A stretch of 50,241 nt of DNA from Candidatus Poribacteria bacterium (GTDB lineage: Bacteria; Poribacteria; WGA-4E; WGA-3G), in NCBI GenBank assembly GCA_022821065.1, contig JAJEEK010000077.1:1-50241 (forward strand), written 5' to 3'. The notes under the pieces are model-generated. The model was not told the origin of the DNA, ran no database searches, and saw only the letters and a program-made list of their open reading frames with translations. The translations under genes were made by a program, and so were the position numbers. Positions 1 through 7,381 of the stretch are shown here, in pieces. The stretch's first letter is position 1; each line of letters opens with the position of its first letter.

Positions 1-78
1 CGTCGCACATTTCATCAAATACAACTTCAACTCACGGGAGAAAGACAGATACTCACCGACTTCATAACGCATTTTCAC
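1..78 (-). CDS. Partial ORF, 5' end only, unrecognised
   Basis: An open reading frame enters from the left edge and is read leftwards, so only its first 26 codons are visible (VKMRYEVGEYLSF...). I chose the GTG at 76-78 because an AGGT lies 8 bases upstream; an in-frame ATG at 70-72 is the alternative. The visible residues match no family I can name, and the gene may be spurious. Nothing in the short upstream gap (79-135) looks like a promoter. Confidence 0.35.
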   Translation of the reverse strand, partial: MKMRYEVGEYLSFSRELKLYLMKCAT

Positions 79-135
79 AAACTTATACCTAAAGAACCTT
101 GATAAACATTGAGATAACACAACTTTTGATAAATG

Positions 136-207
136 TCAGTCGGGTACGATTAGGTAGCCTTTGGCTAAGAGTTCATCAAGTTGGGTATCGGTGAATTTCT
201 TGGGCAT
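136..207 (-). pseudogene. Truncated N-terminus, possibly phytanoyl-CoA dioxygenase (PhyH)-like
   Basis: A perfect Shine-Dalgarno (GGAGGT) sits 5 bases before an ATG that opens a 23-codon frame and then stops at TGA (136-138). The peptide begins MPKKFTDTQLDELL and ends GYLIVPD, which resembles the start of PhyH-type Fe(II)/2-oxoglutarate dioxygenases (helix, then G-Y/F-x-V-V-P/E-x-F). No dioxygenase body (HxD...H) follows. The simplest reading is a gene cut off by a deletion or rearrangement just after codon 23. A genuine 23-residue peptide is the alternative. Family assignment rests on a very short stretch. Confidence 0.35.
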
Positions 208-305
208 GTTGACCTCCATTGGAGAAGTCGGGTGAGTTTGGACGGGAACAGGTTAAAAATTTTTGCTGACGAACCTTGACCACAAAGCCCGTCAGCAAAT
301 CTAAA

Positions 306-378
306 CTCCCCCAGACGGACTCGAACCGCCGACACGATGGTTAACAGCCATCTGCTCTACCGACTGAGCTATGGGGGA
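306..378 (-). tRNA. tRNA-Asn (GTT)
   Basis: Read on the minus strand, this 73-base sequence folds as a cloverleaf. The acceptor stem is TCCCCCA/TGGGGGA, the D arm contains AGCTCAGTCGGTAGAGC, the anticodon loop is CTGTTAA with anticodon GTT, and the T arm contains GGTTCGAGTCC. The discriminator base is G and no CCA is encoded. The anticodon reads AAC/AAT, giving asparagine. Confidence 0.97.
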
Positions 379-703
379 ATGTTGATGTTAATTATACCCT
401 ATCCTGTTTGCGATTGCAAATTAAATTTTACTTTTTTATTGGTTTCTAAGAAAACGAAGAGATAGCAAAACAATTCCGTTCGCTGGTGAGGTTTGCAAAC
501 GCATTCATTTTCTTATTGGACTTACGCAATTTTGACAGTAGATAGTTCTGTTAGATGAAATTTTTCAGAAAACATAGCGTTCTGGTAGCACGATGCACTT
601 CGCATCTGGGGTTTTTGCTGGGGTGTTTCTTCAAGTACGCCGCAAAACTGGAAGTTTGTGGTACAAAAGAGCATCATGCGTAAGTCCTATCTTACTTTTG
701 TAT
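379..703. other. Gene-free stretch holding MITE copy 1
   Basis: The 325 bases between tRNA-Asn and the rhodanese gene contain no convincing gene. Most of it is the inverted-repeat element at 518-687. A 63-codon frame at 593-784 lies largely inside that element and has no ribosome binding site. Confidence 0.6.
518..687. mobile_element. MITE-like element, copy 1 (170 bp)
   Basis: The element is bounded by perfect 11-base terminal inverted repeats, GGACTTACGCA at 518-528 and TGCGTAAGTCC at 677-687. It shares its ends, an internal block (GTTCTGTTAGATGAAATTTT, near 545-564) and a TTTGTGGTAC block with the shorter copy at 11652-11761. It carries about 60 extra internal bases, part of which (GTTTTTGCTGGGG-GTTTCT) recurs at about 1830-1850. 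It encodes no transposase, so it would be non-autonomous. TA lies on the right flank but TT on the left, so a TA target duplication is not intact here. Confidence 0.75.
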
Positions 704-1093
704 TTAACATCCGCACACGACTTCAGTCCCCGGAACGCCTTGTTTGCCGTTTGTCTCATAGCCATCGCGTTTCCACCAATCTAATCCACCCATCAACTCC
801 TTAACTTGGAACCCTAATTTCGACATATTCAAAGCACCTTTAGTAGAAGCATTACAACCGATGCCGTCACAATAGGTTACATATACCTTCGATTTATCGA
901 GTTCGCTTGTGGTTGCCTCAGACATTGTTCGATGCGGGATATTTATTGATGTTGGGATGTGCTCGAGTGCGTGAGCCTCTGGAGTACGCGCGTCAATGAC
1001 GACGATGGGTTCGCCGTTATTGAGTGCTTCATACAGATCCCAAGAATCCGTTTCGTAATTGAGCTTTGCTTGATAAAATTCAATATGGTTCAT
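704..1093 (-). CDS. Rhodanese-like sulfurtransferase domain protein
   Basis: This is a single-domain rhodanese-like protein of 129 residues. The fold signature VVIDARTPEAHALEHIP (about 31-47) is followed by the active-site loop YCDGIGCN, with Cys75 as the presumed persulfide-carrying cysteine and a second Cys at 80, then GGLDWWKRDG near the C-terminus. The tail ends VVCGC, adding two more cysteines. No signal peptide is seen, so it is probably cytoplasmic. A longer in-frame start at 1315 overlaps the upstream gene and was rejected in favour of MNHIEF. It is the last gene of a leftward operon behind two small paralogues (gap 22 bp), suggesting a shared sulfur or iron-sulfur role; that role is inference. 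Confidence 0.85.
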   Translation of the reverse strand: MNHIEFYQAKLNYETDSWDLYEALNNGEPIVVIDARTPEAHALEHIPTSINIPHRTMSEATTSELDKSKVYVTYCDGIGCNASTKGALNMSKLGFQVKELMGGLDWWKRDGYETNGKQGVPGTEVVCGC

Positions 1094-1115
1094 AGTTTTC
1101 CTTTTGTACTTAGCG

Positions 1116-1388
1116 TTAGGTATAAATTTTAATTTCTTCAGGGTTGATGGCGACGATACGAGAAATGCGTTCAAGTTCGTCTTCAGATAGCACTTGGACA
1201 ATGTCCTCCCAGACCCGGTCTTCGCGTTCTGAGCGTTTGTATTCATGGATGTCAAATTTGCGGCTAATGACAAGGATGCGGATGTGTTCGTCGCCATCGT
1301 CGAAAACGTCAACAAAGTAGTCTGGATCCGGGAAAGAGCCTGCTTTTAGTATGTCATGTATTTTTTGCTTTAGCATTTCAGATGCCAT
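1116..1388 (-). CDS. Small BolA-like fold protein, paralogue A
   Basis: This 90-residue protein is clearly homologous to the product of the next gene upstream (1402-1665). Both begin MA-x-x-x-L-K-x-K-I, continue with a FVDV...D...I-x-V-x-V-I/V-S-R-K-F core, an acidic/basic DR-x-x-x-W-(D/E) helix and a closing NPEE or PEE. The order beta (VVS-x-x-F), basic loop, helix, PEE recalls BolA proteins (VVS-x-x-F-x-G...RHR-x-V...TPEE), but the BolA histidines are not obvious, so this is a weak fold guess. The start has an AGGT ribosome site. It lies 13 bp downstream of its paralogue and 22 bp before the rhodanese gene. Confidence 0.7.
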   Translation of the reverse strand: MASEMLKQKIHDILKAGSFPDPDYFVDVFDDGDEHIRILVISRKFDIHEYKRSEREDRVWEDIVQVLSEDELERISRIVAINPEEIKIYT

Positions 1389-1401
1389 ATTTCTACCTCA
1401 A

Positions 1402-1665
1402 TTACCAAATCTGAACTTCTTCAGGGATCGCACCAACTAATAAAGAAACGTGTCCCCATTCTTCATCTGAAAGATGCTTTAGGAGTTCGTCCCAGATAAT
1501 GTCACTTCTATCTATCATTGTGTGTCCGTTGAATTTTCGGCTGACAACGACAACATGGATGAAATCGCCAGCACCGTCAGATACGTCAACGAAGTCTTTC
1601 ACACCACTGAAGTATCCATGCTTGAGTGAAGAATGGATTTTATGTTTCAACTTTTTACATGCCAT
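1402..1665 (-). CDS. Small BolA-like fold protein, paralogue B
   Basis: This 87-residue protein heads the three-gene leftward operon. I start it at MACKKLKHK because GGAA lies about 7 bases upstream and this aligns with the start of paralogue A; a start four codons earlier (METIM) has no ribosome site. It contains VVVVSRKFNG followed by DRSDIIWDELLKHLS and PEEVQ, the same architecture as paralogue A and loosely BolA-like. The two proteins align along their full lengths, so they arose by tandem duplication and then diverged strongly. Function is unknown; the rhodanese neighbour hints at sulfur or redox metabolism. Confidence 0.65.
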   Translation of the reverse strand: MACKKLKHKIHSSLKHGYFSGVKDFVDVSDGAGDFIHVVVVSRKFNGHTMIDRSDIIWDELLKHLSDEEWGHVSLLVGAIPEEVQIW

Positions 1666-1677
1666 TATTGTTTCCAA

Positions 1678-2009
1678 TGTATGTAGTTTGCCCCGTGTGG
1701 CCCATTCGGTGCTCCGTAGTCAATTTGGGGGTTTTGCCAGTATTTTTGATAGATCTCTGTAAATGCTGCCCCTACGGGGCTTGATTTCTTTTTTAACTGA
1801 TGCTGCTATAAACATTCTGCAGAAACACCGTTTTTGCTGGGGCGTTTCTTAAGCAAATAAACGCTATGCGACTGAAGAGTTTTTTGAAGACTGCAAGGTT
1901 ACTATGTAGAATCCGGTTCGGTTGCAAACCGAACCTACCGGGCCTGGGTCTGAGACGGTTACAGGACTAAAAAAGTAAATCACATTTTCTCGTCCGTGTC
2001 AACGCTAAA
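1678..2009. other. Gene-free stretch with repeat remnants
   Basis: These 332 bases hold no gene I can support. They contain a 20-base block (about 1830-1850) shared with the interior of MITE copy 1 and the perfect hairpin at 1915-1935. No transcription terminator with a T-run was found on either strand. Confidence 0.5.
1915..1935. repeat. Perfect intergenic palindrome
   Basis: GGTTCGGTT and AACCGAACC form a 9-bp stem around a 3-base GCA loop. There is no adjacent T-run, so it is more likely an interspersed repeat than a terminator. It sits downstream of the glycosidase gene's stop. Confidence 0.6.
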
Positions 2010-4328
2010 TTAGGGCTGTAGAGAAAACACTTTAATTTGATCAGTCTCAAGCCATCTTGCTACCACACTTTTCCCCATAACTATCACGCCTTTATACCTA
2101 AATGGATTCTCACCGAAATTCGCGAGTATCTCAACAGTATCGCCAAACTCGGTGCGTTGGACGAGTCTGTCATCGGTCAGCCATTGAAAATCTGTCATCG
2201 CTTGTCCGCCGATCTGCCGATGCAATGGCGAAAAGAAGGCGTAGTGCCTCTTTATCCACGCTTTATGTTTTGAGAATTCTTCTATGTTCAGATGGTACAA
2301 TGGTGGGACGTTATAAAGTAATTCTAACAGTGCCAACGTTCCGATTGCGTTCTCAAATTTGAGGCTTCCAGACCCCCAATGGTGCGTCGTTATCACCGAA
2401 TCGTGGAACACAATTTGGTAGAGCGGTACCCGGAACCGCGGATCGTAATAGTGGTAGAGGTAGTTCGGTTTGAGCGGCACCTGCTTTATGTGGATCGCTG
2501 GACCTTCGGGGGGCCAATATCCGCCAACGTAATGAGGCGAGGTTTTAGACTTCATATCTGGATCACCCCACCCGATGACAGGGAGCGTCATGCCGTGTGC
2601 AAAGTGGAGCGTTGCTGCTGAATACGCGGCACCGCCTTCTGAACCGACAACCATATTATACGTATCCCGAATCCAAGCAATCCGAGCCAAACGTGCGTTC
2701 ATGTCATCTAACTGTGTTGCGGGGTGCGATGTTGAATAGTCGTCGAAGAGTTCACCGTAAGCATCGCAATCAATAAACCACGTATTGAAGTCTGACGACA
2801 TCTGGGTGACGATACCGTTGACGCGGTTTTCAACATACGGCTGTGCTACGAGTGGGCTTAAGTGATACCCCTTCTTTTTAAATCCTCGACTTTTTGTGCC
2901 ATCCGCATTGACTATCCCACCGGTTTCATATAACGAGAGATCAAATTGTGCAGTCTCCCATGTATCCGTTTCATTTGGATGATGGATACTGTGGTAGGAA
3001 TCGTAGGGGCCAACGAGATAACCGAGCTCTTTCGCCTTCGCAACAGCAGTCGGATGCCGAAACCCGTCCTGCCACGAATCCACACCGAGCCAGAGTCGGT
3101 CTAACCCGTTTTTGGCGAACTGCTCCAGCAGTTTCACCGATAAACCGTCTCCCCACACGTCTGGATGTCGAAGTAGATCGGAAAATGCAGCGTAGAACAG
3201 CAGACAGTTACGGCGATAAAGTTCAGGAAGCGATAGCGTGGGGGCAGCGCGCGAGATTAACTTTTCCGTTTCTGATGTAAGGGGAATATCTGTCCAAAGA
3301 GATGGCTTGTAAAAGTCTCGCTTTTCGAGCTGCGCACTGATCGCGCGACTCACAACCCGTCGGGCATATTTAGATGGGTACTCCGATTGAGCAATCTCTT
3401 GTATGACTTCACGAGTTTCAGCGTTCAACTGTGTCCATATCCGCGTATCACCTGTCAGTCTTGTCGCAAACGCTTTCCAATCCGTGACATCGTGTTCACT
3501 TAGGAGTTTGCCGCCCCACACGTAGACATGGGCGGCACCGAGTAATTTCGCCGCCGCAGGCGTTTTCTCAATTTTTTCAGCAAACGAAACGAATTCAGCG
3601 TTCTGTTTCAACCACTGTCGGTACTGTTTCGCGGGTGCGACTGGCGATGCTGCACCGAGTGAGATACGCAATCCGTATCTTTTCTGTTCCCAATTCGGTG
3701 TGAAGGCGTGCGATACCGCCATACCTAACGACGGGGCTGCTGTTTTATTAAACCGGATTCGGTTGTTAAACGGATTGGTTAAAATATAGGTAAGCGTTCG
3801 GTCCGTGAGATCCAAACCCCAAAACGGCATTGAGAGCCCCGCGGTGGTGTTTATGGATCCGCGGTCGGATAAGAAATCCTGCCATATTATGTCATCTTTG
3901 GGGACGTAACTTCCCTCAAAAAGGGGCAGAATATAGGCACGGAGGGATTCGGAATCTTCAATCACGGGCCACGTTAAACGGATTGTGTCGCGTGTCTGTT
4001 GATCGTGAACGAATTCTACAGATAGCGATTCATTTATCAGTTCAAACCGGACGGTGAGAAACCGATCCGCAATCCGCCAACTGATAGTCTTGCCGTCTTG
4101 GGCGAATTCCGATACATCGCCGAATCCGGGCTGCGCCGATGAAATAGGCACCACTGTTTCCGCATCTACAAGACGCGCTTCCACAGCAAGCGAGTGCGGA
4201 ACGATATCAACTTTCCACATAGCATTACGAAGATGGACGGTTTCAGGTGCTGCACCGATACTCATAGTAGTTAAGAGAAATACCCCTATAGTTAAAACAG
4301 GTAAAATGTAAAATTTTGATCCGAACAA
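2010..4328 (-). CDS. Secreted glycoside hydrolase, GH129/GH101-like
   Basis: The 772-residue protein starts with a clear signal peptide (hydrophobic 8-26, cleavage after IGAA). An N-terminal beta-rich region of about 240 residues precedes what reads as a (beta/alpha)8 barrel: RLWLGVDSW (about 411-419), GPYDSYH (440-446), WFIDCDAYGE (517-525), VVGSEGG (560-566) and a late HHWGSGS segment. The layout and the FID-x-D-x-Y-x-E strand resemble endo-/exo-alpha-GalNAc-ases of GH101/GH129, in which an Asp at the end of this strand is the nucleophile. D520 or D522 would be the candidate. A role in glycan degradation outside the cytoplasm is inferred. A TIM-barrel sugar isomerase gene lies 34 bp upstream in the same direction. 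Confidence 0.65.
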   Translation of the reverse strand: MFGSKFYILPVLTIGVFLLTTMSIGAAPETVHLRNAMWKVDIVPHSLAVEARLVDAETVVPISSAQPGFGDVSEFAQDGKTISWRIADRFLTVRFELINESLSVEFVHDQQTRDTIRLTWPVIEDSESLRAYILPLFEGSYVPKDDIIWQDFLSDRGSINTTAGLSMPFWGLDLTDRTLTYILTNPFNNRIRFNKTAAPSLGMAVSHAFTPNWEQKRYGLRISLGAASPVAPAKQYRQWLKQNAEFVSFAEKIEKTPAAAKLLGAAHVYVWGGKLLSEHDVTDWKAFATRLTGDTRIWTQLNAETREVIQEIAQSEYPSKYARRVVSRAISAQLEKRDFYKPSLWTDIPLTSETEKLISRAAPTLSLPELYRRNCLLFYAAFSDLLRHPDVWGDGLSVKLLEQFAKNGLDRLWLGVDSWQDGFRHPTAVAKAKELGYLVGPYDSYHSIHHPNETDTWETAQFDLSLYETGGIVNADGTKSRGFKKKGYHLSPLVAQPYVENRVNGIVTQMSSDFNTWFIDCDAYGELFDDYSTSHPATQLDDMNARLARIAWIRDTYNMVVGSEGGAAYSAATLHFAHGMTLPVIGWGDPDMKSKTSPHYVGGYWPPEGPAIHIKQVPLKPNYLYHYYDPRFRVPLYQIVFHDSVITTHHWGSGSLKFENAIGTLALLELLYNVPPLYHLNIEEFSKHKAWIKRHYAFFSPLHRQIGGQAMTDFQWLTDDRLVQRTEFGDTVEILANFGENPFRYKGVIVMGKSVVARWLETDQIKVFSLQP

Positions 4329-4362
4329 TGGTGTCTATCCTCATTCAAAGAGTTGTGAGATT

Positions 4363-5121
4363 TTATCTTGATAATTCTTCCCACAATGCTTGATAAAAAT
4401 TCATCACGCGCCTAGGGTCGGAGCTTCCGGCGATTTCGGCGAGGGTGTACCCGGAGTAGCCGGACTCCTTTAACAGTGTAAAGAGTTGCCGCCACGGATA
4501 CTCGCGTCGGTGCAGTTCTGTGATATGCACCAAGCCGATCCTGCCTTTCACAAGATCAAAGTTCTTTTGAATAGAGCCGTTTTCTACTTCACCGAAATTA
4601 GAATTCCAGCAGACATAGACATTGTCATGGTCAGCGACATCAATAATCGTTCGGATATGTCGGAGTTCGGAGGTGCCACCGCCGTGTACTTCCAACCGAA
4701 TTTGTACGCCGAGGTCGGCAGCGAATTCACCACACTCGCGCAATGCTAACCCAATTTGTTCGAGTGTCTTTTCGACAGGCACTTCTTCAGGGAGTCCATT
4801 TGGACGCACCTTCACACCGGGTGCCCCGACATCTGCCGCGAGTTGGGCGTATACTTTTGTTCCATCTATATTTTCGCGAACCACTGCTTGATCTACGGCG
4901 TGGTAGTCAAACGCTGAACCCAAGCCAGCGATCTCAATCGGGGAATCGTTGAATTGTTGTTTGACCGCTGCGCGTTCGCTTGCGGAGAGTTCGACTTCAA
5001 CGCCGTGTGCGTGCGTCGTCCGCAATTCCACACCTTGAAATCCTGTCTCTACACATTTTTCAATGATTGTTGGAATATCCCAATCTTTTGCCATATTATA
5101 CGTAACTAAACCGAGTTTCAT
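4363..5121 (-). CDS. Sugar phosphate isomerase/epimerase family TIM barrel
   Basis: This 252-residue protein has the AP-endonuclease-2-like TIM-barrel pattern: GFQGVELR near the N-terminus, an Arg-Leu-Glu-Val-His strand, VCWNSN where classical members have D-x-G-N, VHITELH, and a final TLAEIAG. The Glu, His and Glu metal-ligand positions are therefore present while the usual Asp is replaced by Asn. No signal peptide is seen, so it is cytoplasmic. A GGAGA ribosome site precedes the ATG. It reads into the glycosidase gene, so the pair may process a released sugar; the substrate cannot be told from sequence. Confidence 0.8.
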   Translation of the reverse strand: MKLGLVTYNMAKDWDIPTIIEKCVETGFQGVELRTTHAHGVEVELSASERAAVKQQFNDSPIEIAGLGSAFDYHAVDQAVVRENIDGTKVYAQLAADVGAPGVKVRPNGLPEEVPVEKTLEQIGLALRECGEFAADLGVQIRLEVHGGGTSELRHIRTIIDVADHDNVYVCWNSNFGEVENGSIQKNFDLVKGRIGLVHITELHRREYPWRQLFTLLKESGYSGYTLAEIAGSSDPRRVMNFYQALWEELSR

Positions 5122-5130
5122 AAGATCTCC

Positions 5131-5700
5131 TTATTCAAAAAGTTGTGCGACTTGACATGAAAATCCTTCGACGACATCTTCACCGGTGAGCGTGTCTTCA
5201 CATGTCAGTACTCTGATATCTGTTTTAGAACGATAGACCATTACCGTTTCCGATACAGGCTTGAGCACCCAGACCATCCGGGTACCTGCTTCGAGATAGG
5301 CAAATGCCTTTTCCTCAACACGATGCAATATGTCTGTCCGAGAAACGACCTCCACGGCCAGGTCAGGTGGTATGGAGAACGCTTTTTGCCTGTCATCTGG
5401 CAGTCTTGCTGTAGAAATAAACGCGATATCTGGCATCAACACCCGTTCACCAATCTGGAAACCGGTGTCGGCTATATACAGACGCCCCAGTTGATTCGCG
5501 CGAACGTGTGAGTATAGGTACCAGTGTATATTAGAACTAATTTCGCCGTGTTTACCTGATGTGGGTGGCATGGGTATTAATTCTCCTTTCACGTATTCAT
5601 ACCCTTCCAAATCGCTTGCCAGAAACTCCTCAAGCGTCATCTTGTCGTGTTCAGGTAGTGGCATCTTTTGTTTGAATACGTGGGCGTTTTGTTGATCCAT
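5131..5700 (-). CDS. Uma2 family (DUF820) PD-(D/E)XK nuclease-like protein A
   Basis: The 189-residue product matches Uma2 proteins across its length: MTLEEFL near the start, GYEYVKGELI with E40, MPDIAF with D91, DLAVEVVS with E117, and an EKAFAYLEAGTRMVWV segment with K131 plus Gly-Thr. This is the degenerate PD-(D/E)XK arrangement typical of the family. The true activity and biological role of Uma2 proteins are unsettled. The next gene upstream (5743-6315) is a close paralogue; the two share long runs including the last 15 residues. It lies 9 bp before the isomerase gene, so these leftward genes may be co-transcribed. Confidence 0.88.
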   Translation of the reverse strand: MDQQNAHVFKQKMPLPEHDKMTLEEFLASDLEGYEYVKGELIPMPPTSGKHGEISSNIHWYLYSHVRANQLGRLYIADTGFQIGERVLMPDIAFISTARLPDDRQKAFSIPPDLAVEVVSRTDILHRVEEKAFAYLEAGTRMVWVLKPVSETVMVYRSKTDIRVLTCEDTLTGEDVVEGFSCQVAQLFE

Positions 5701-5742
5701 TTTTCACTCCTCCATAATTAATTGACCAGGCTTTAGCAGTAT

Positions 5743-6315
5743 CTATTCAAAAAGTTGTGCGACTTGACATGAAAATCCTTCGACGACATCTTCACCCGTG
5801 AGGGTGTCTTCATAAGTGAGCGTCTTGATGTCTGTTTTAGAACGATACACTGTCACCGTTTGTTCTATAGGTTCAATTACCCAGACGAGACGGGTCCCCG
5901 CGTCCAGATAGGCGAATGCTTTTTCTATAACGCGGTACTGAATATCTGTTGGTGAGAGGACTTCAATCGCCATATCCGGTGGTACAGGGGAGGCTTGGCG
6001 TCTGTTTTCTGGCAACCGTGCTGTTGAAACAAAGGCGATATCTGGTTTAACCAATCGGTCCCCCAATTTAAAGTCTGTATCCGTTGGATACAAACGCCCC
6101 AACCGATTCTCACGAATGTGCAAACTCAAAAGGAAACTGAGATTCATACTAATTTCACCGTGTTCCATTGTCGGTGGTGCCATCGGAATTAATTTTCCTT
6201 TCACGTATTCATATCCCTCTAAATCGCTCTCAAGAAAATCTTCTAACGTCATATCGGTTTCCAGCGGTGCAAGGGATATCGCCGCTTGTTCATATCCATT
6301 TTTTGGAATGTCCAT
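5743..6315 (-). CDS. Uma2 family (DUF820) PD-(D/E)XK nuclease-like protein B
   Basis: This 190-residue paralogue of the neighbouring Uma2 protein keeps the same landmarks (MTLEDFL, GYEYVKGKLI, KPDIAF, MAIEVLS, EKAFAYLDAGTRLVWV). I start it at MDIPKNGY because GGAGAG sits 7 bases upstream; the longer frame to 6366 would begin inside the divergent promoter region of the XRE-MBL gene. The pair is a tandem duplication, and both copies are intact, which suggests selection. The + strand promoter of the next gene overlaps the region just upstream. Confidence 0.87.
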   Translation of the reverse strand: MDIPKNGYEQAAISLAPLETDMTLEDFLESDLEGYEYVKGKLIPMAPPTMEHGEISMNLSFLLSLHIRENRLGRLYPTDTDFKLGDRLVKPDIAFVSTARLPENRRQASPVPPDMAIEVLSPTDIQYRVIEKAFAYLDAGTRLVWVIEPIEQTVTVYRSKTDIKTLTYEDTLTGEDVVEGFSCQVAQLFE

Positions 6316-6350
6316 CAGAATCTCTCCTTCATCAATACTATCTATTTCAA

Positions 6351-6379
6351 TTGCATCACACTGCATTTTTTGTTATAAT
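6351..6379 (+). promoter_or_regulatory. Sigma70-type promoter for the XRE-MBL gene
   Basis: TTGCAT (6351-6356) and a perfect TATAAT (6374-6379) are separated by 17 bases. Transcription would start near 6386, about 30 bases before the ATG at 6415. Confidence 0.7.
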
Positions 6380-6381
6380 GT

Positions 6382-6404
6382 TCCTTAAACTAAAAAGTTA
6401 AGGA
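6382..6404 (+). promoter_or_regulatory. Inverted repeat, possible operator over the start site
   Basis: TCCTTAA (6382-6388) and TTAAGGA (6398-6404) are perfect inverted 7-mers spaced by 9 bases. They lie between the -10 box and the ribosome site of a gene whose product carries an XRE-type DNA-binding domain, so autoregulation is a reasonable guess. The right half also supplies the AAGGAG ribosome site. Confidence 0.4.
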
Positions 6405-6414
6405 GAACACCACT

Positions 6415-7245
6415 ATGGCTTATGCACTTGAAGATGAATTTGGTGACATTATCGGCAAAGCCCGACGCGGGCAGAATCTATCCGCAAGCGAAATCGCTAC
6501 TGCTGCGGGTATTACAGAAGCAGAACTTGCTCGTATGGAAAAGTATACCTTAAAACCGACAGAAACGCAAGTTTTTCGTCTCGCAGAAGTCCTGAATTTA
6601 GACGGCACCAAGCTGCTTGATATTGCGACTGAGCAGTGGGAACCCGAACCGCCTCAGCAGATGGACGATGCAAACCTTGAAGTTATCACGATTAGCGCAC
6701 CTGTTGGGGGCTGGCCCGTCAACGCTTATCTCCTAATCTGTAAAGCGACCGAGGATGCCGCGATTATCGACACCGCCGCGCACCCGGATCTCATCTTAGA
6801 ACAACTTGATGCTCGGAATGTGAATCCGACTGCTATTTTGCTGACGCATGCGCATGGCGATCATACCAACGGATTGCCGGAACTCCAAACCGAAACCGGA
6901 TGCGACGACACCTATATCCATAAAGACGAACCGAAACCGCAGAGCAACAGTGCGTTCCGTGAAGTCGTCCACGGTGATGTTCTCTCCGTCGGTGAGCTGA
7001 TGGTAACCGTTGTCAATACACCTGGACATACGACTGGTGGGTGTAGTTTCCTCACGCAGAACGTGGCGTTTGTCGGCGATGCGATCTTCGCCGGTTCGGT
7101 TGGCGGTCCCAACATCTCTTATCAAGATGAAATTGAGAGCGTCCGTGATAACCTACTTTCACTCCCAGATACGGTGAGGCTATTTCCCGGACACGGTCCC
7201 TCTACGACTGTCGGTGAGGAAAAATTACACAACCCATTTTTCTAA
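6415..7245 (+). CDS. XRE helix-turn-helix / metallo-beta-lactamase fold fusion hydrolase
   Basis: The first 75 of 276 residues read as an XRE/Cro helix-turn-helix (LSASEIATAAGITEAELARMEK about 22-43, then FRLAEVLNLDGTKLL). From about residue 88 a metallo-beta-lactamase fold begins, with the zinc motif THAHGDH (144-150), PGHTTGG with H205, FVGDAIF with D222, and LFPGHGPSTT with H260: a full glyoxalase-II-like ligand set. Hydrolase activity on a thioester or similar substrate is family knowledge; the substrate is unknown. AAGGAG lies just upstream of the ATG. The fusion suggests a regulator sensing or acting on a metabolite, or an HTH used for protein contacts. It is followed by a 136-base gap and the permease pair. 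Confidence 0.85.
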   Translation: MAYALEDEFGDIIGKARRGQNLSASEIATAAGITEAELARMEKYTLKPTETQVFRLAEVLNLDGTKLLDIATEQWEPEPPQQMDDANLEVITISAPVGGWPVNAYLLICKATEDAAIIDTAAHPDLILEQLDARNVNPTAILLTHAHGDHTNGLPELQTETGCDDTYIHKDEPKPQSNSAFREVVHGDVLSVGELMVTVVNTPGHTTGGCSFLTQNVAFVGDAIFAGSVGGPNISYQDEIESVRDNLLSLPDTVRLFPGHGPSTTVGEEKLHNPFF

Positions 7246-7381
7246 GTTTTAAACTATGGGCCTCTCCGCGCCGTTTCTCCGTTGTCGAAAAACGGATTCT
7301 CGGTTAAGTTGATACCACTTTGAAAAAAAATGAGGTCTATTAGTAGCGTGTAGGTGGCATCACTAACGGAAGGTTTGACCC

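Noticed and set aside
593..784. 63-codon + strand frame near the left end
   Set aside because: It lies mostly inside the MITE-like element, has no ribosome site and no recognisable sequence.
1116..1315. Extended start of the rhodanese gene at 1315
   Set aside because: It would overlap almost all of the BolA-like paralogue A; the ATG at 1091-1093 gives a normal-length rhodanese.
1915..1935. Palindrome as a transcription terminator
   Set aside because: No T-run follows on either strand.
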